64,000 nucleotides of DNA, from assembly GCA_901472505.1 (NCBI GenBank), contig LR590468.1, positions 3,013,501 through 3,077,500 of the forward strand, given 5' to 3'. Positions within the stretch are counted from its first letter, which is position 1, and every line of letters begins with the position of its first letter. Source of the stretch: Proteus vulgaris. Lineage in GTDB: Bacteria; Pseudomonadota; Gammaproteobacteria; Enterobacterales; Enterobacteriaceae. Positions 51,556-61,169 of this stretch are shown piece by piece. The notes beneath the pieces were generated by a model that searched no databases, had not been told where the DNA came from, and was given only the letters and a program-made list of their open reading frames with translations. The position numbers and the translations under genes were made by a program.

Positions 51556-53178
51556 ATGAATATCGAAACGAAAGAAGAGCGTTTGCAGAAAATATTACAA
51601 GGCGAGAAAGAAATTTTAGAGTTTCAACCTCCTGCCTATAGTACTCAGGCTCAAGCCGTTATTGACGCAGATGTGAAGATTGAATTTAATCAGGTCAAAG
51701 AATCCCCTGATGAAGTTGATAATGAAGTAAAAATGAATCGAGTCATCAAATATGAAGTTATTGTAACGGGGATCAATTTACGTTTGGCAGAATGGCGTAC
51801 CAGCCCTAAAGGAATTTTAATTTTGCCTAATAATAAAGATGTCTACATTACGATTGTTGATAACAATAAAACAGAGATCTCTTTAACAGGAAATCGTAAT
51901 GGGGTGGCGTCATTACAATTGATACTAAAAGATGAAGATGACGAAAGTATCGTGTATTACGCAACGCCAATACAAATTCGTGTTACGCCTCCAAAGCCTA
52001 ATCCTAGTACTGATTGTACTGCGACTAACTGTGAGCAATTTGATGATTTATTGACGATACGCTCGGAGTCTATGCAGTGGCCAAGTAAATGGGAAAGCGT
52101 GTCTAAAAGCTTTGTTGTTCATTTACAAGATCATGAGGGGGAAGATGTATCAAATAAAGAAGTTAAATTAGTCTACGATGTTGATAATAGTACACTTGGC
52201 GTTGAACCCGAAATTTATAATGCTGATGGCGAGAAGATAAATATAGGGAAAACAAATAAATATGGTATCGCGAATTTTAAAGTTAAATTTAAAAAGAGTG
52301 AGCCAAAACAAATTGCTATTTTTCATGCTGAATCTGAAAATAGTGAAGATCCCACTAAGCCAGTGAAATCAAGAGATTATTATGTTGAAATCACAACGGA
52401 GAAGCTCCCCTCTCCGAAAGTACCAGCAACATTAAATGGGATTTTAAGTTATCACAGTGAAAATTATTGTGTGAATGCCAATCTTATTTTAGGACGAGAT
52501 ATTAGTGAAAGTACTCAAGTTGGTTTTTATTTTAATGACCAATTAAAAATGTTGCCTTGTACTGATAAATCCGCGGTTTCTGTTAGATTGGAAAATCAAG
52601 CATTAACAAATGGTATTCATTACATCTCTTTCTTTACCGTTGATATATTCGATAATATCTGTTTTTCTCGCCGAGAGCGTATTATTGTTGATAATTCTTT
52701 GACAGGAGAGTGTAGTAAGCAAATTAAAAATATTGCGCCTAAACCTTGCATTAGTGTCACTATTCCACAAATTTGCGATCGTTATTTTAACTCTGTCAAT
52801 ATTAGGCTTGTACCTTCTTTATGCTTACAAATTAAAAATTGTGTTGCAAAAATGCATATCCAAAAAATGGTTATCATTTTTAATGGTTATTCTAAAGTGA
52901 ATGGCAGTGAAAGAACGTTAGTGTATCGTTCTACACTTGAAATCTATGCAGATGATCCTCGTTTAGGTAACTTCTTACATGATACAACACCAAATAATGA
53001 ACCTATAAATATGGTTGAAATATTAGAGCCTGCATTAGAAAGTATTTTGGCTGATGCACTACCGAATATTGAAGTCGGACAATTAGGTATCCAAGTGATG
53101 ATATTTGAAAATACAGGGAATTGTTATCTTTGTGGGGAAAATATGTATACGGTATCTCTGCGCTTACCTTGTGCTTAA
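51556..53178 (+). CDS. Uncharacterised protein with invasin-like Ig domains and Cys-rich C-terminus
   Basis: A 540-residue protein I cannot assign. There is no signal peptide and no membrane helix. Residues about 65-150 and 180-280 look like Big-type (bacterial Ig-like) beta domains, the second with KSFVVHLQDHEGEDVSNKEVKL and GIANFKVKFK, as in invasin or intimin repeats. A third beta region spans about 290-390. The C-terminal 150 residues carry many cysteines (PCISV, QICDRY, SLCLQIKNC, NCYLCGEN). About thirteen cysteines in a protein without an export signal is odd. It stands alone, with a CRP/FNR-like control region upstream. Confidence 0.7.
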   Translation: MNIETKEERLQKILQGEKEILEFQPPAYSTQAQAVIDADVKIEFNQVKESPDEVDNEVKMNRVIKYEVIVTGINLRLAEWRTSPKGILILPNNKDVYITIVDNNKTEISLTGNRNGVASLQLILKDEDDESIVYYATPIQIRVTPPKPNPSTDCTATNCEQFDDLLTIRSESMQWPSKWESVSKSFVVHLQDHEGEDVSNKEVKLVYDVDNSTLGVEPEIYNADGEKINIGKTNKYGIANFKVKFKKSEPKQIAIFHAESENSEDPTKPVKSRDYYVEITTEKLPSPKVPATLNGILSYHSENYCVNANLILGRDISESTQVGFYFNDQLKMLPCTDKSAVSVRLENQALTNGIHYISFFTVDIFDNICFSRRERIIVDNSLTGECSKQIKNIAPKPCISVTIPQICDRYFNSVNIRLVPSLCLQIKNCVAKMHIQKMVIIFNGYSKVNGSERTLVYRSTLEIYADDPRLGNFLHDTTPNNEPINMVEILEPALESILADALPNIEVGQLGIQVMIFENTGNCYLCGENMYTVSLRLPCA

Positions 53179-53212
53179 GACCTCTGTTTAACAGAAAGAA
53201 TAGTCTTCCTGC

Positions 53213-53240
53213 TCAAGAGCCACATGATGTGGCTCTTCAT
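53213..53240. terminator. Hairpin after the 540-residue gene
   Basis: AAGAGCCACAT pairs with ATGTGGCTCTT with almost no loop surplus. It is followed by CATTT, so a weak T-tract only. Confidence 0.6.
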
Positions 53241-53281
53241 TTCGATAAAACAAATAAGAATATTATTACCGTATAGTTAAA

Positions 53282-53860
53282 TTAGCGTGTCATTCTTTTT
53301 ATTGCACTCGTTATCGATAATATGGTGATAGAGCTTAAAATCAGTTGTATACCAATCAATGCCATAACTAATGCTATTGAGGTTTCAGGACCGAAAGCAA
53401 ATAAGAAATAAGCAATCACTAAATCCAAAAATCCCGCCAAGATATTAAACCAGCCATAAAAGTTATCTTTGATTTGTTTGAAACCAATATTTAGACGTAA
53501 TATCCCTGCAAAAATAAAGAGAAAGCCGATAAAAAAAGCGAGGCTAAGCATACCGTTTAGTGGGTCAGTAATAAAAATATAGCCAAGTAAAAGATAAATA
53601 AAACCAGCTAATAACGTAATGAGCATTGACCAACCTGAAGAAACTTGGGAATTGAACCCGCCAATAATACTGGATATTGCACAGGCAAAGAAAACGACAC
53701 CCAGTAATATACTGATAACAACACCAGAAGAGAGAGGGTTAATAATACAGATAAAACCTGCAATGAAGCCTAATGTGGCAATAATATTCATTAAGGTACA
53801 TTGCTTTTTAACCAGTTTCTCTGTTAGCTGAGATAAATTATTCTTATTAATATCTAACAT
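53282..53860 (-). CDS. hdeD: HdeD-family membrane protein
   Basis: A 192-residue inner-membrane protein with six hydrophobic helices built from repeated DUF308-type units (GFICIINPLSSG, GYIFITDPLNG, GWFNILAGFLD). This is the HdeD architecture; E. coli HdeD protects against acid at high cell density. No hdeAB is adjacent. The gene symbol is by family, not proven orthology. Confidence 0.82.
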   Translation of the reverse strand: MLDINKNNLSQLTEKLVKKQCTLMNIIATLGFIAGFICIINPLSSGVVISILLGVVFFACAISSIIGGFNSQVSSGWSMLITLLAGFIYLLLGYIFITDPLNGMLSLAFFIGFLFIFAGILRLNIGFKQIKDNFYGWFNILAGFLDLVIAYFLFAFGPETSIALVMALIGIQLILSSITILSITSAIKRMTR

Positions 53861-54056
53861 AGTAACCTCTTTATCCTTAATATATGGAACATAAGTTAAA
53901 TTATAGCAATTTTTGCTTATATAACATGACTTCTTTAAATAAAACTATAATTAAAAAGGAGTAGAGAAGGTGAGTAATCACCTTTGAAATGTAAAGTTGA
54001 AGGAGTAAGGTAGTGAGCTAAGATTAAATGTTAATAAAAGTTATAACGGAGGTAAA

Positions 54057-54911
54057 ATGTCTGATATTGTGTATTTAAATAATCAGTTTGTACCTAAAGA
54101 ACAGGCTAAAATATCTGTTTTTGACCGTGGTTTTTTATTTGCAGACGCGGTTTATGAAGTTACCGCAGTGATTGATAGTCACCTCATTGACTTCGAAGGA
54201 CATTTTCAACGTTTACAGCGTTCGTGCAAAGAATTAGGATTATCCCTTCCTATAACGAAAGCGCAGTTAATTAATGTTCATCAGCGACTTATTAAAAATA
54301 ACCATCTTCATGAAGGGCTTATTTATTTACAAATAACCCGAGGTACTGATTCATCTCGCTTTTTTGATTTCCCTGCTTCATCAATTCCTTCCACAATAGT
54401 TGCTTTTGTTCAGCACTCCACCATAATTAATCACCCTAATGCAAAAAAAGGTATTTCGGTGATCAGTGTTGATGATATTCGTTGGCAGCGTTGTGATATT
54501 AAAACAGTGTCATTATTAGCTGCGTGTTTAGCAAAACACCATGCTCATCAACAAGGCGCTGACGATGCTATTTTAATAAAAGACGGTTATATTACTGAAG
54601 GAAGCTCAAGTAATTTCTTTATTATCAATTATGATAATGAAATTATTACTCGTCCATTGAGTCAATGTATTTTGCCTGGTATTACGCGTCAGGCTATTAT
54701 TCAATTAGCGCAAGAGAAAGGCCTTAAAGTTATTGAGCGTTTATTTACACTTGATGAAGTGAAAAATGCAAATGAAGCTTTTATTAGTTCAGCAACCACA
54801 TTGATTTGGCCGGTAACCTCAGTAGATAATGAGCTTATCAATCAGGGGAAAGTAGGGCCTTTATCGCAGCGTTTACGTCAAATTTACCTCGATAAAGCGA
54901 TTCAGAAATAA
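54057..54911 (+). CDS. D-amino acid transaminase-like (class IV PLP)
   Basis: A 284-residue fold-type IV aminotransferase. The N-terminal VYLNNQFVPKEQAKISVFDRGFLF, catalytic lysine in RCDIKTVSLLA (about residue 147) and EGSSSNFFI plus LPGITRQAI phosphate-binding loops are clear. FADAVYEVT and RGTDSSR resemble D-alanine transaminases (dat) more than IlvE. A GGAGG ribosome site precedes ATG. A single gene with a hairpin after it (54945-54989). Confidence 0.85.
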   Translation: MSDIVYLNNQFVPKEQAKISVFDRGFLFADAVYEVTAVIDSHLIDFEGHFQRLQRSCKELGLSLPITKAQLINVHQRLIKNNHLHEGLIYLQITRGTDSSRFFDFPASSIPSTIVAFVQHSTIINHPNAKKGISVISVDDIRWQRCDIKTVSLLAACLAKHHAHQQGADDAILIKDGYITEGSSSNFFIINYDNEIITRPLSQCILPGITRQAIIQLAQEKGLKVIERLFTLDEVKNANEAFISSATTLIWPVTSVDNELINQGKVGPLSQRLRQIYLDKAIQK

Positions 54912-54944
54912 TGAGTTATTGGATAAAAAGGTACTTGTAAAAGT

Positions 54945-54989
54945 TATCGCACTGTTTTCTGATTTTTATTGCAATATAACAGTGCGATA
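54945..54989. terminator. Long-loop hairpin after transaminase gene
   Basis: TATCGCACTGTT pairs perfectly with AACAGTGCGATA over a 21-base AT-rich loop, followed by AATTTATT. Confidence 0.55.
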
Positions 54990-55008
54990 AATTTATTATT
55001 TCGTGAGG

Positions 55009-55572
55009 TTAATTATGATGTTCAATAATCATTACTGCAGTTGTATCTGGCTCTAATGCCCGCAATACATGAGTAACATCTCCGGGATAGCAAATATAAT
55101 CTCCGGGTTGCAATTCTTGTTGATTATCTAGCGTTCCTACTATTGCACTACCACTGATTATAATAATATGTTCAGTCACATTTTTACTGTGGGGATCTGA
55201 CACTCTGTCTTTTCCTGGTTGAGCAATCACTGTGTATATATCGCGTTTTGCCCCCACAGGACAGGAAGACAGTAAAAAAGCATGATAATACGCTTTCTCT
55301 GCACTAATTTTAAAACCATCACCTTTGCGAATAACTTTAACTTCAGATTGTGGTGCTGAAATAAGTTGAGAAAAGGGAATATTTAATGCAACACAAATCG
55401 CCCAGAGTGTTTCAATACTTGGGTTTCCTTGGCCCGCTTCTAATTGAGATAATGTGGATTTTGCAATACCTGCTCGTCTTGCAATTTCAGCAAGCGAAAG
55501 GCCCGCTTTTTTTCTCTCTCGAGCTAGAGCCTGAGAAATAATTTCAATAGGCGCACAAGGCGATGACATCAT
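55009..55572 (-). CDS. XRE-family regulator with cupin domain
   Basis: A 187-residue transcription regulator. The helix-turn-helix (AGLSLAEIARRAGIAKSTLSQ) is followed by a C-terminal cupin sensor (PHSKNVTEHIIIISG and LQPGDYICYPGDVTHV). The start is one of two adjacent ATGs at 55572/55569, after AAAGGAAG; the longer upstream reading lacks a ribosome site and overlaps the operator. Divergent from azlCD, which it most likely controls. Confidence 0.85.
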   Translation of the reverse strand: MMSSPCAPIEIISQALARERKKAGLSLAEIARRAGIAKSTLSQLEAGQGNPSIETLWAICVALNIPFSQLISAPQSEVKVIRKGDGFKISAEKAYYHAFLLSSCPVGAKRDIYTVIAQPGKDRVSDPHSKNVTEHIIIISGSAIVGTLDNQQELQPGDYICYPGDVTHVLRALEPDTTAVMIIEHHN

Positions 55573-55603
55573 AGCTTCCTTTAAAATCATCTTGCAAAAA
55601 AAT

Positions 55604-55633
55604 ATATCGTTCAACATAATGAACGATATGTTC
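55604..55633. promoter_or_regulatory. Operator between XRE-cupin regulator and azlC
   Basis: Perfect 10-base inverted repeat ATATCGTTCA-ACATAA-TGAACGATAT (55604-55629), with an overlapping GAACGATATGTTC and another ACGATAT at 55644. Its position between the divergent genes suggests a binding site of the regulator. Confidence 0.7.
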
Positions 55634-55653
55634 AATAAAAAATACGATATTCT

Positions 55654-56316
55654 ATGCAAATTAACAGTCGCCTTGATAATAACGTACTTAGAGACATTCT
55701 GCTTGTTTCATTAGCCGATGGCATTGTAGGTATTTCTTATGGTGCTTTAGCTCATACTCAAGGGTTTGATTTTTGGGTGCCATTGGTGCTATCCATTTTT
55801 GTTTTAGCTGGCGCTTCTGAGTTTCTTTTTATTGGTGTTGTGGCGATGGGAGGAAGTGCAATTTATGCAGCACTTGCTGGGTTAATGGTCAATGCGCGAC
55901 ATATTCCATTTAGTATGGCGGTAAAAGATTTACCCGGAAAAGGGCTTAAGTCATTACTAGGTTTTCATATATTAAATGATGAAAGTGTTGTATTTGGTTT
56001 ATCTCAACGAACGGCAGAGCAAAATAAACGCGCATTTTGGGCGTGTGGATTGGGTATTTTTCTGGTTTGGCCTTTAGGAACCATGCTTGGTGTTTACTTA
56101 GGGTCATTTATTGTAGATATAAAGATGTTAGGGCTAGATGCGATGTTTCCAGCCATCATTCTCGCATTAAGTCTACCAGCATTAAAAAATAAACTAACAC
56201 GCCATGCAGCAATAATAGGAAGCATTATTGCACTCGCAACCACATTATTCCTCCCTGTTGGGATCCCCGTTTTATTATCGCTATTAGGCGTGTTATTTGT
56301 GTTAAGGAGAATATAA
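55654..56316 (+). CDS. azlC: AzlC-family branched-chain amino acid exporter, large subunit
   Basis: A 220-residue membrane protein with the AzlC/YgaZ signature (ADGIVGISYGALAHTQGFDFW, AGASEFLFIGV, LMVNARHIPFSMAV). It pairs with the small AzlD subunit whose ATG overlaps its stop by one base. These pairs export valine or related amino acids. No clear Shine-Dalgarno precedes the ATG, so either translation is weak or the start is elsewhere. Confidence 0.88.
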   Translation: MQINSRLDNNVLRDILLVSLADGIVGISYGALAHTQGFDFWVPLVLSIFVLAGASEFLFIGVVAMGGSAIYAALAGLMVNARHIPFSMAVKDLPGKGLKSLLGFHILNDESVVFGLSQRTAEQNKRAFWACGLGIFLVWPLGTMLGVYLGSFIVDIKMLGLDAMFPAIILALSLPALKNKLTRHAAIIGSIIALATTLFLPVGIPVLLSLLGVLFVLRRI

Positions 56317-56642
56317 TGTCCACAGCATCTATTATTACAGGAGTTATTATTCTCGCGGTTGGCACATATGCTATGCGTCTTTCTGGAATATTACTTAACA
56401 GTAAATCGGGAGTTTCTCCTCGCGTAAAAGAGATACTTTCATTATCGGCCATTGTTATTTTATTCTCAGTTGCAATGACTTCGACATTTTTTGATGGTAA
56501 TCAACTCGCTGATATATCAAAAATTATTGGTGTCGGTGTGGCAGGTGTTCTCACTTGGAAAAAAAAGCCATTTATTATGATTGTACTAAGCGCTGCAATA
56601 GTGACAGCAGGGTTACGTTGGTTAATACGTCTTTGGGGATAA
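56316..56642 (+). CDS. azlD: AzlD-family branched-chain amino acid exporter, small subunit
   Basis: A 108-residue protein with four hydrophobic helices and the AzlD motif GTYAMRLSGILL near the start. It directly follows azlC. A hairpin (AAAAAGGAGGTAT-TT-ATACCTCCTTTTT, 56670-56697) ends the operon. Confidence 0.88.
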   Translation: MSTASIITGVIILAVGTYAMRLSGILLNSKSGVSPRVKEILSLSAIVILFSVAMTSTFFDGNQLADISKIIGVGVAGVLTWKKKPFIMIVLSAAIVTAGLRWLIRLWG

Positions 56643-56668
56643 ATTTATTATTAACGTTATGGTAATCA

Positions 56669-56698
56669 AAAAAGGAGGTATTTATACCTCCTTTTTAA
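56669..56698. terminator. Terminator after azlD
   Basis: A 13-base perfect stem with T-run, also able to end the convergent kinase gene. Confidence 0.92.
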
Positions 56699-56722
56699 TA
56701 GATTTTATTCGTTAATGGATGA

Positions 56723-58126
56723 TTAATCATTTTCTGATGATTGGGGTTCTCGTGGTAGCGCAATAATAAAACCGATCCCCTTATTATTAATCCCTTCAGT
56801 TACGATTAATGATGCTTGAATTTTATTTGCGAGATTAAGAGCAATAGATAAACCTAAGCCACTACCTGTTTCATTAGATCCAGGTACACGATAAAAACGA
56901 GAAAAGAGGGCATTAATATGTTCTTTTGCCACCCCAGGTCCATTATCACGCACAATAACGTTAACCCCTTCAGCATATTTATTTTCAATAGTGATCTCTA
57001 CTTGGCTACCTTTAGGGCAATATTTAATAGCATTATCAAGTAGATTATTAAAAATAGAGAGTAACGCCTGTTTATCTGTTTTAAGCGTTAAAGACTGCCC
57101 CTCATTTAGTGATAATTCGATATTTTTAGTAATTGCGTATGGGACACGTTGCGCTATTGCATTACCAATGACATTATAGATATCAAGTGTTTCTATTTTA
57201 AGAGGAAAATCATCACATTCTAATCGCGCTAAATCAATTAATTGATGAGAAAGGGCTGCTGCTCTATCAAGCGATTGTTTCATATCATCAATAATTTCTT
57301 CACGCTCTTGTTGATCATCAACTAAAGAGAGTAAATGTAGTTGGGCAATAACGGCTGCGATAGGTGTTCTTAATTCATGAGCCGCATCAGCCATAAATTG
57401 TTTTTCACGAATATTAGCTGTATCAATTCTTGCCATTAATTGGTTTAATTCTTTAAAGATTGGACGTATTTCTTTAAATTGCTGACTGACATTAATAGGG
57501 GTTAAGTTACGAGGTCTGCGATTAGAAATAAGTTCTGCGGCTTGTCTTAATGGACGTAAACTAAAATAAGCGGTAATTAAAATGGCCAAAATAACCGTTG
57601 CAAGTATAAATAAAAAAGGTACAAATGTTCCTTCAACCGGATTACCAATAACATGACCTCTATCTTCAACGGATTCACCGATGAACACTTTTATTTTATG
57701 TTTGTCTCCCCAGCTAAAAGAGAGTATCCATTTTTCTCCTGCGACAGAAACTTTTTCTGATGCTAATGAAAGGACTCTTGTAGGGATGGGTAATTCAGGG
57801 CGATTAGTATAAATTAGGGTATTATTTTCATCTAAGGCGATAAACCAAGGTAAATATTGTAATTCATCATCTTCACCATTAAGCATAGCGTCGATATACA
57901 TACCTTGTAAGTTATGTGCGATTTCTTTGAGCACTTCAGGTTGGTCAGCAACAATTTCTAGGGTATTAGCAAAACCTTTAGCGATAATTTCTTGCTGTTT
58001 ATTATAAATATTTTCGAATTCAGCAAGATAATCAAATTGTATCCACGCTAACCATACCCCCCAGAGCATAACAATAGAGATAATCTGAAGAACAATAGTG
58101 TAAATAAAGAAAGAACGGATCTTCAT
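56723..58126 (-). CDS. Two-component sensor histidine kinase (QseC/TctE-like)
   Basis: A 467-residue membrane kinase. N-terminal helix at residues about 8-30, periplasmic sensor, second helix near 170-190, HAMP, then FMADAAHELRTPIAAV with the phosphorylatable His, N-box NLLDNAIKYCP and G-boxes DNGPGVA and GSGLGLSIA. The gene for its response regulator lies directly upstream with no gap, so they form one operon. The signal sensed is unknown. Confidence 0.9.
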   Translation of the reverse strand: MKIRSFFIYTIVLQIISIVMLWGVWLAWIQFDYLAEFENIYNKQQEIIAKGFANTLEIVADQPEVLKEIAHNLQGMYIDAMLNGEDDELQYLPWFIALDENNTLIYTNRPELPIPTRVLSLASEKVSVAGEKWILSFSWGDKHKIKVFIGESVEDRGHVIGNPVEGTFVPFLFILATVILAILITAYFSLRPLRQAAELISNRRPRNLTPINVSQQFKEIRPIFKELNQLMARIDTANIREKQFMADAAHELRTPIAAVIAQLHLLSLVDDQQEREEIIDDMKQSLDRAAALSHQLIDLARLECDDFPLKIETLDIYNVIGNAIAQRVPYAITKNIELSLNEGQSLTLKTDKQALLSIFNNLLDNAIKYCPKGSQVEITIENKYAEGVNVIVRDNGPGVAKEHINALFSRFYRVPGSNETGSGLGLSIALNLANKIQASLIVTEGINNKGIGFIIALPREPQSSEND

Positions 58127-58793
58127 TTAGTTAGCTTCTTTTTTTAATAAATAACCCACACCACGTACGGTGATAATACGTTCTTTTCCTATTTTTCTGC
58201 GTAAATTATGCATGTGGACTTCGAGGGAATTACTTTCAATTTTATCGTCTAAACCAAATAAGCGTTGCTCTAACTCTGATTTACGCACCACGTTGTCAGT
58301 ATTACGCATTAATTCATATAACAATTGATATTCTTTACCTGATAATAAAAGAAGCTCGTCATTTAAGGTTACTTGGTGGTTTGCTGGATTAAGCTGTAAA
58401 TCACCAATAGACCATATTTGTGATGAAAAACCCGCCATTCTACGGCTAACTGCTTTTACGCGAGAAATAAGTTCTGGCATAGCAAAAAGGCTTCGGTAAA
58501 AAATCATCAGCTCCAGAATCTAATGTTTGTACTAAATTGTCGATTTGAGTACGGGCCGTTAAAATGATAATTGGGATTTTTTCACCATTTTTTCTAAGTG
58601 AAATAAGTTCATCTTGTCCGTCACCATCAGGTAGACCCAAATCTAATAACATTAAATCAAAAGGGCGCTGGCTCAGTTGAACACGGGCATCAGCAAGTAA
58701 TCTAACCCAGCATGGATGAAAACCAGCAATTTCAAGCCCACGACAAAGTGCTTTACCGAGTTGTAAATCGTCTTCAACCAACAAAATATTCAT
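58127..58793 (-). CDS. OmpR-family response regulator (one frame break)
   Basis: Receiver domain MNILLVEDDLQLGKALCRGLE with phospho-Asp in LMLLDLGLPDGDG, joined to a winged-helix DNA-binding domain (LLSGKEYQLLYELMRN, SLEVHMHNLRRKIG, VRGVGYLL). The frames join on removing one A from the run at 58484-58488, restoring LPKPFAMPELISRVKAV, about 221 residues. Partner of the adjacent kinase; QseB/TctD-like. Targets unknown. Confidence 0.9.
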
Positions 58794-59492
58794 AATAATA
58801 CCTATCTAAAATCGTCTTAAGAAAGTATAAGAGCCAAACAAAAATTGAGCAATATAATAAAATGTAAAGTCAAGTTTGATTAATGAACTCTTAATGTAAG
58901 ATAAAATTTTATTTAATATGTTTTTTTACTAAAAATAAATGATTTTAAAAAGAAAGTATTATTATGAATCACTTTATTAAGGTAACTATTGTTCTACTTT
59001 GTTATTCCAAGGAATTTAATGTTAAATTTAAAAGATGAGCTAAGATAGAATTGTTTTTATTAATTCATTTTAACTAATATATTTTTCACGCTATTATGCT
59101 ACGCTAACGTAAATGATTCATCTAAGACACTTGCTATTTTAAAATAGAATATAATTCTACTTAAGAGTAAGTAAATATAGTTGTGTATTTAGCATAAAGT
59201 AAATATAAAAAATTAATTTCATTGATTAATATGTCTATTAAAATGATGCTTTATTCTTTTATTGAAATAAAAAAATAGATTTAATATACCCATGTTGTGC
59301 AACAATTTATTAGATTTAAATTACTTACTCTATTCATCTATACTCTTGCAATAGAAGTTTCGTGTTTTAAAAGGAATTTAATTTTTATTAAAAGGATTTT
59401 ATATGAAATTAGATGGTGTTATTTAGTATACATTAAATCATTCTGTGTCAGAAATGCTCCCATCCCTCTGGGAGCATTTCCCATAGGAATTA
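58794..59492. other. AT-rich intergenic region
   Basis: About 700 AT-rich bases. The only notable structure is the perfect 11-base inverted repeat GAAATGCTCCC-ATCCCTCT-GGGAGCATTTC at 59451-59480, which lacks a T-run. A 108-codon frame starting at 59297 overlaps the next gene and is not believable. Confidence 0.5.
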
Positions 59493-60224
59493 TTACTCAC
59501 AAAATGAGTTATTCCATAAGTTTAAATCAAATGACAAGTTTAACGGCTTTGTTAAATCATTTGCTATATTCTGAAATTCTATTTTTGCTTGTTCTAGACG
59601 TTGTTTATCATTCTCAGGAATGAAGTTATCTTTTATAGGTAAGTCATCTAATTTATATTCTTCCAATAATATTCCATTTCCCCAACGCTGAAATAGCCAA
59701 TAACTACTTGGCATCAATGTATAATTAGTGCCTGTAATTAATGTTGTTCTATCAGATTGATAATGTACAGGGATTAACTGATTAGCGATATTATCCCAAA
59801 TCCAACCTTTATAAGTTCCATCAGCTAAACGAGCTATCGACCAGTGCATATCATCAGGCAGATAAAAATTAAGTTCTGCTAAAGGCATATAAATTGGACT
59901 ATTTGTAGATAATGAGGCTTGAATAAGGCCATTTTTAAAATAAGAGATAGCCAATATTTTGTTATTGTTAGTTAATTTTAAATGACAACTATTCCATTGT
60001 GTTATTCTCAATCCATTTTTTTCTGAAATTTCTGGAATTGAAATTACGGAATCTGTTGTACTGTTTTTTTCGGGTAGATAGTAATGGCCTGTAATATATT
60101 CACCATTATTGCCATAAAACTGCCATGTTGCTAAAGGTGAGGATTTAAAAGAAGAATTAAAAATAAAGAGAGAAAGCAGAGCAATAGTCAAAAAAAGAAA
60201 TATTATTTGTGTTTTTTTAGTCAT
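59493..60224 (-). CDS. Uncharacterised membrane-anchored or exported protein
   Basis: A 243-residue protein with an N-terminal hydrophobic helix (IIFLFLTIALLSLFIF, residues about 7-22) acting as signal or anchor. It is followed by a tryptophan-rich globular region with no motif I recognise (WQFYGNNGEYITGHYYLP, YKGWIWDNIANQL, SYWLFQRWGNG). Probably periplasmic. Neighbours give no clue to function. Confidence 0.6.
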   Translation of the reverse strand: MTKKTQIIFLFLTIALLSLFIFNSSFKSSPLATWQFYGNNGEYITGHYYLPEKNSTTDSVISIPEISEKNGLRITQWNSCHLKLTNNNKILAISYFKNGLIQASLSTNSPIYMPLAELNFYLPDDMHWSIARLADGTYKGWIWDNIANQLIPVHYQSDRTTLITGTNYTLMPSSYWLFQRWGNGILLEEYKLDDLPIKDNFIPENDKQRLEQAKIEFQNIANDLTKPLNLSFDLNLWNNSFCE

Positions 60225-60373
60225 TTTACTTTATTGCCTATTTACTAGTAAAGTTGTATAAGTTTAGTGTAACAGAAACTCATTATTTAATTAAAAAACG
60301 TAATCTGTTTTGCCAGAAAGAGGGCGTGTATAGCTTCATGTCTTTAAGGTAAATACTTAAATAGGATTGTATA

Positions 60374-60712
60374 ATGATTAAAAATTCGATTTTAGCCTCA
60401 CACGCTTTTTTAAATGAGATGGAAAATGATGGATATTATCCAGCCCATCTTGTAAAAAAAGGACAAGCTTTACTTAAAGCACTGTGTTTAAAAATTGAAG
60501 CAACATCGCCTAAAAGTTTAGCAGAACTTTATATTCTAACTCAAAAGACGACAGAGCAATTTAATGATCTTGCAGAAGAGTTTTGTGAAGAAGGGAGTGA
60601 TATTGAGACTGTTGCAAGAGAGTGTATTGCGGAAGATTTCGGTATTATTGCTGATGAATATGGTTTTGAAGATGCTGATATAGAAGAATTAATAGCAACA
60701 AGAGATTGGTAA
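60374..60712 (+). CDS. DUF5713 family protein
   Basis: A 112-residue acidic helical protein. AFLNEMENDGYYPAHLVKKGQ near the start and IAEDFGIIADEYGFEDADIEELI near the end fit the DUF5713 family of uncharacterised small cytosolic proteins. A hairpin terminator (60718-60748) follows directly. Confidence 0.75.
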   Translation: MIKNSILASHAFLNEMENDGYYPAHLVKKGQALLKALCLKIEATSPKSLAELYILTQKTTEQFNDLAEEFCEEGSDIETVARECIAEDFGIIADEYGFEDADIEELIATRDW

Positions 60713-60717
60713 AAATG

Positions 60718-60748
60718 ATGAGAAAACAAGATAATGTTTTCTCATTTT
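60718..60748 (+). terminator. Terminator after DUF5713 gene
   Basis: ATGAGAAAACA-AGATAA-TGTTTTCTCAT stem followed by TTTT. Confidence 0.85.
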
Positions 60749-61169
60749 CATTAAATTTAATTATTTTCTTAAATAAATAAAATTTATACAAATTCAAAGT
60801 GACGTGTATTTATATCACATCATTTACTATCTAGATGATAATGAGAATAATTTAACTAACGAAGAAATGTTTATTAATGCATTCGCCTACAGTCTCATTT
60901 TTATTTCTTTCAATAAGACCTTAATTGTGCTGTAGAAAATTAAAATAATGTGATAATTTATTGAATAGCTTCACATATTTTAATAACTATTAAATTTAGC
61001 TAAGAATAAATAATAACTTATAAGTGGGTTATTTATCATCACAATGTGAAGTTGGGCATCGCCTTGATGGGTAAGATCCGATAGCCTTAAACTTGTATAT
61101 TTAATTCTTTTATTTATAAGCAAAGTGATTTTCTTTGCATAAATTCTTATTGATAGCAGGAGGCTTTAT
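60749..61169. promoter_or_regulatory. Upstream region of the OYE gene with a GC-richer island
   Basis: Mostly AT-rich, but about 61040-61092 is noticeably richer in G and C, with GGGCATCGCC, TTGATGGG and GATCCGATAGCC segments that can partly pair. This may be a structured leader or a regulator site. No riboswitch family is recognised. AGGAGG lies just before the downstream ATG. Confidence 0.35.

Noticed and set aside
59297..59623. 108-codon plus-strand frame
   Set aside because: Overlaps the end of the better-supported minus-strand gene, has no ribosome site, and its protein has no recognisable character.
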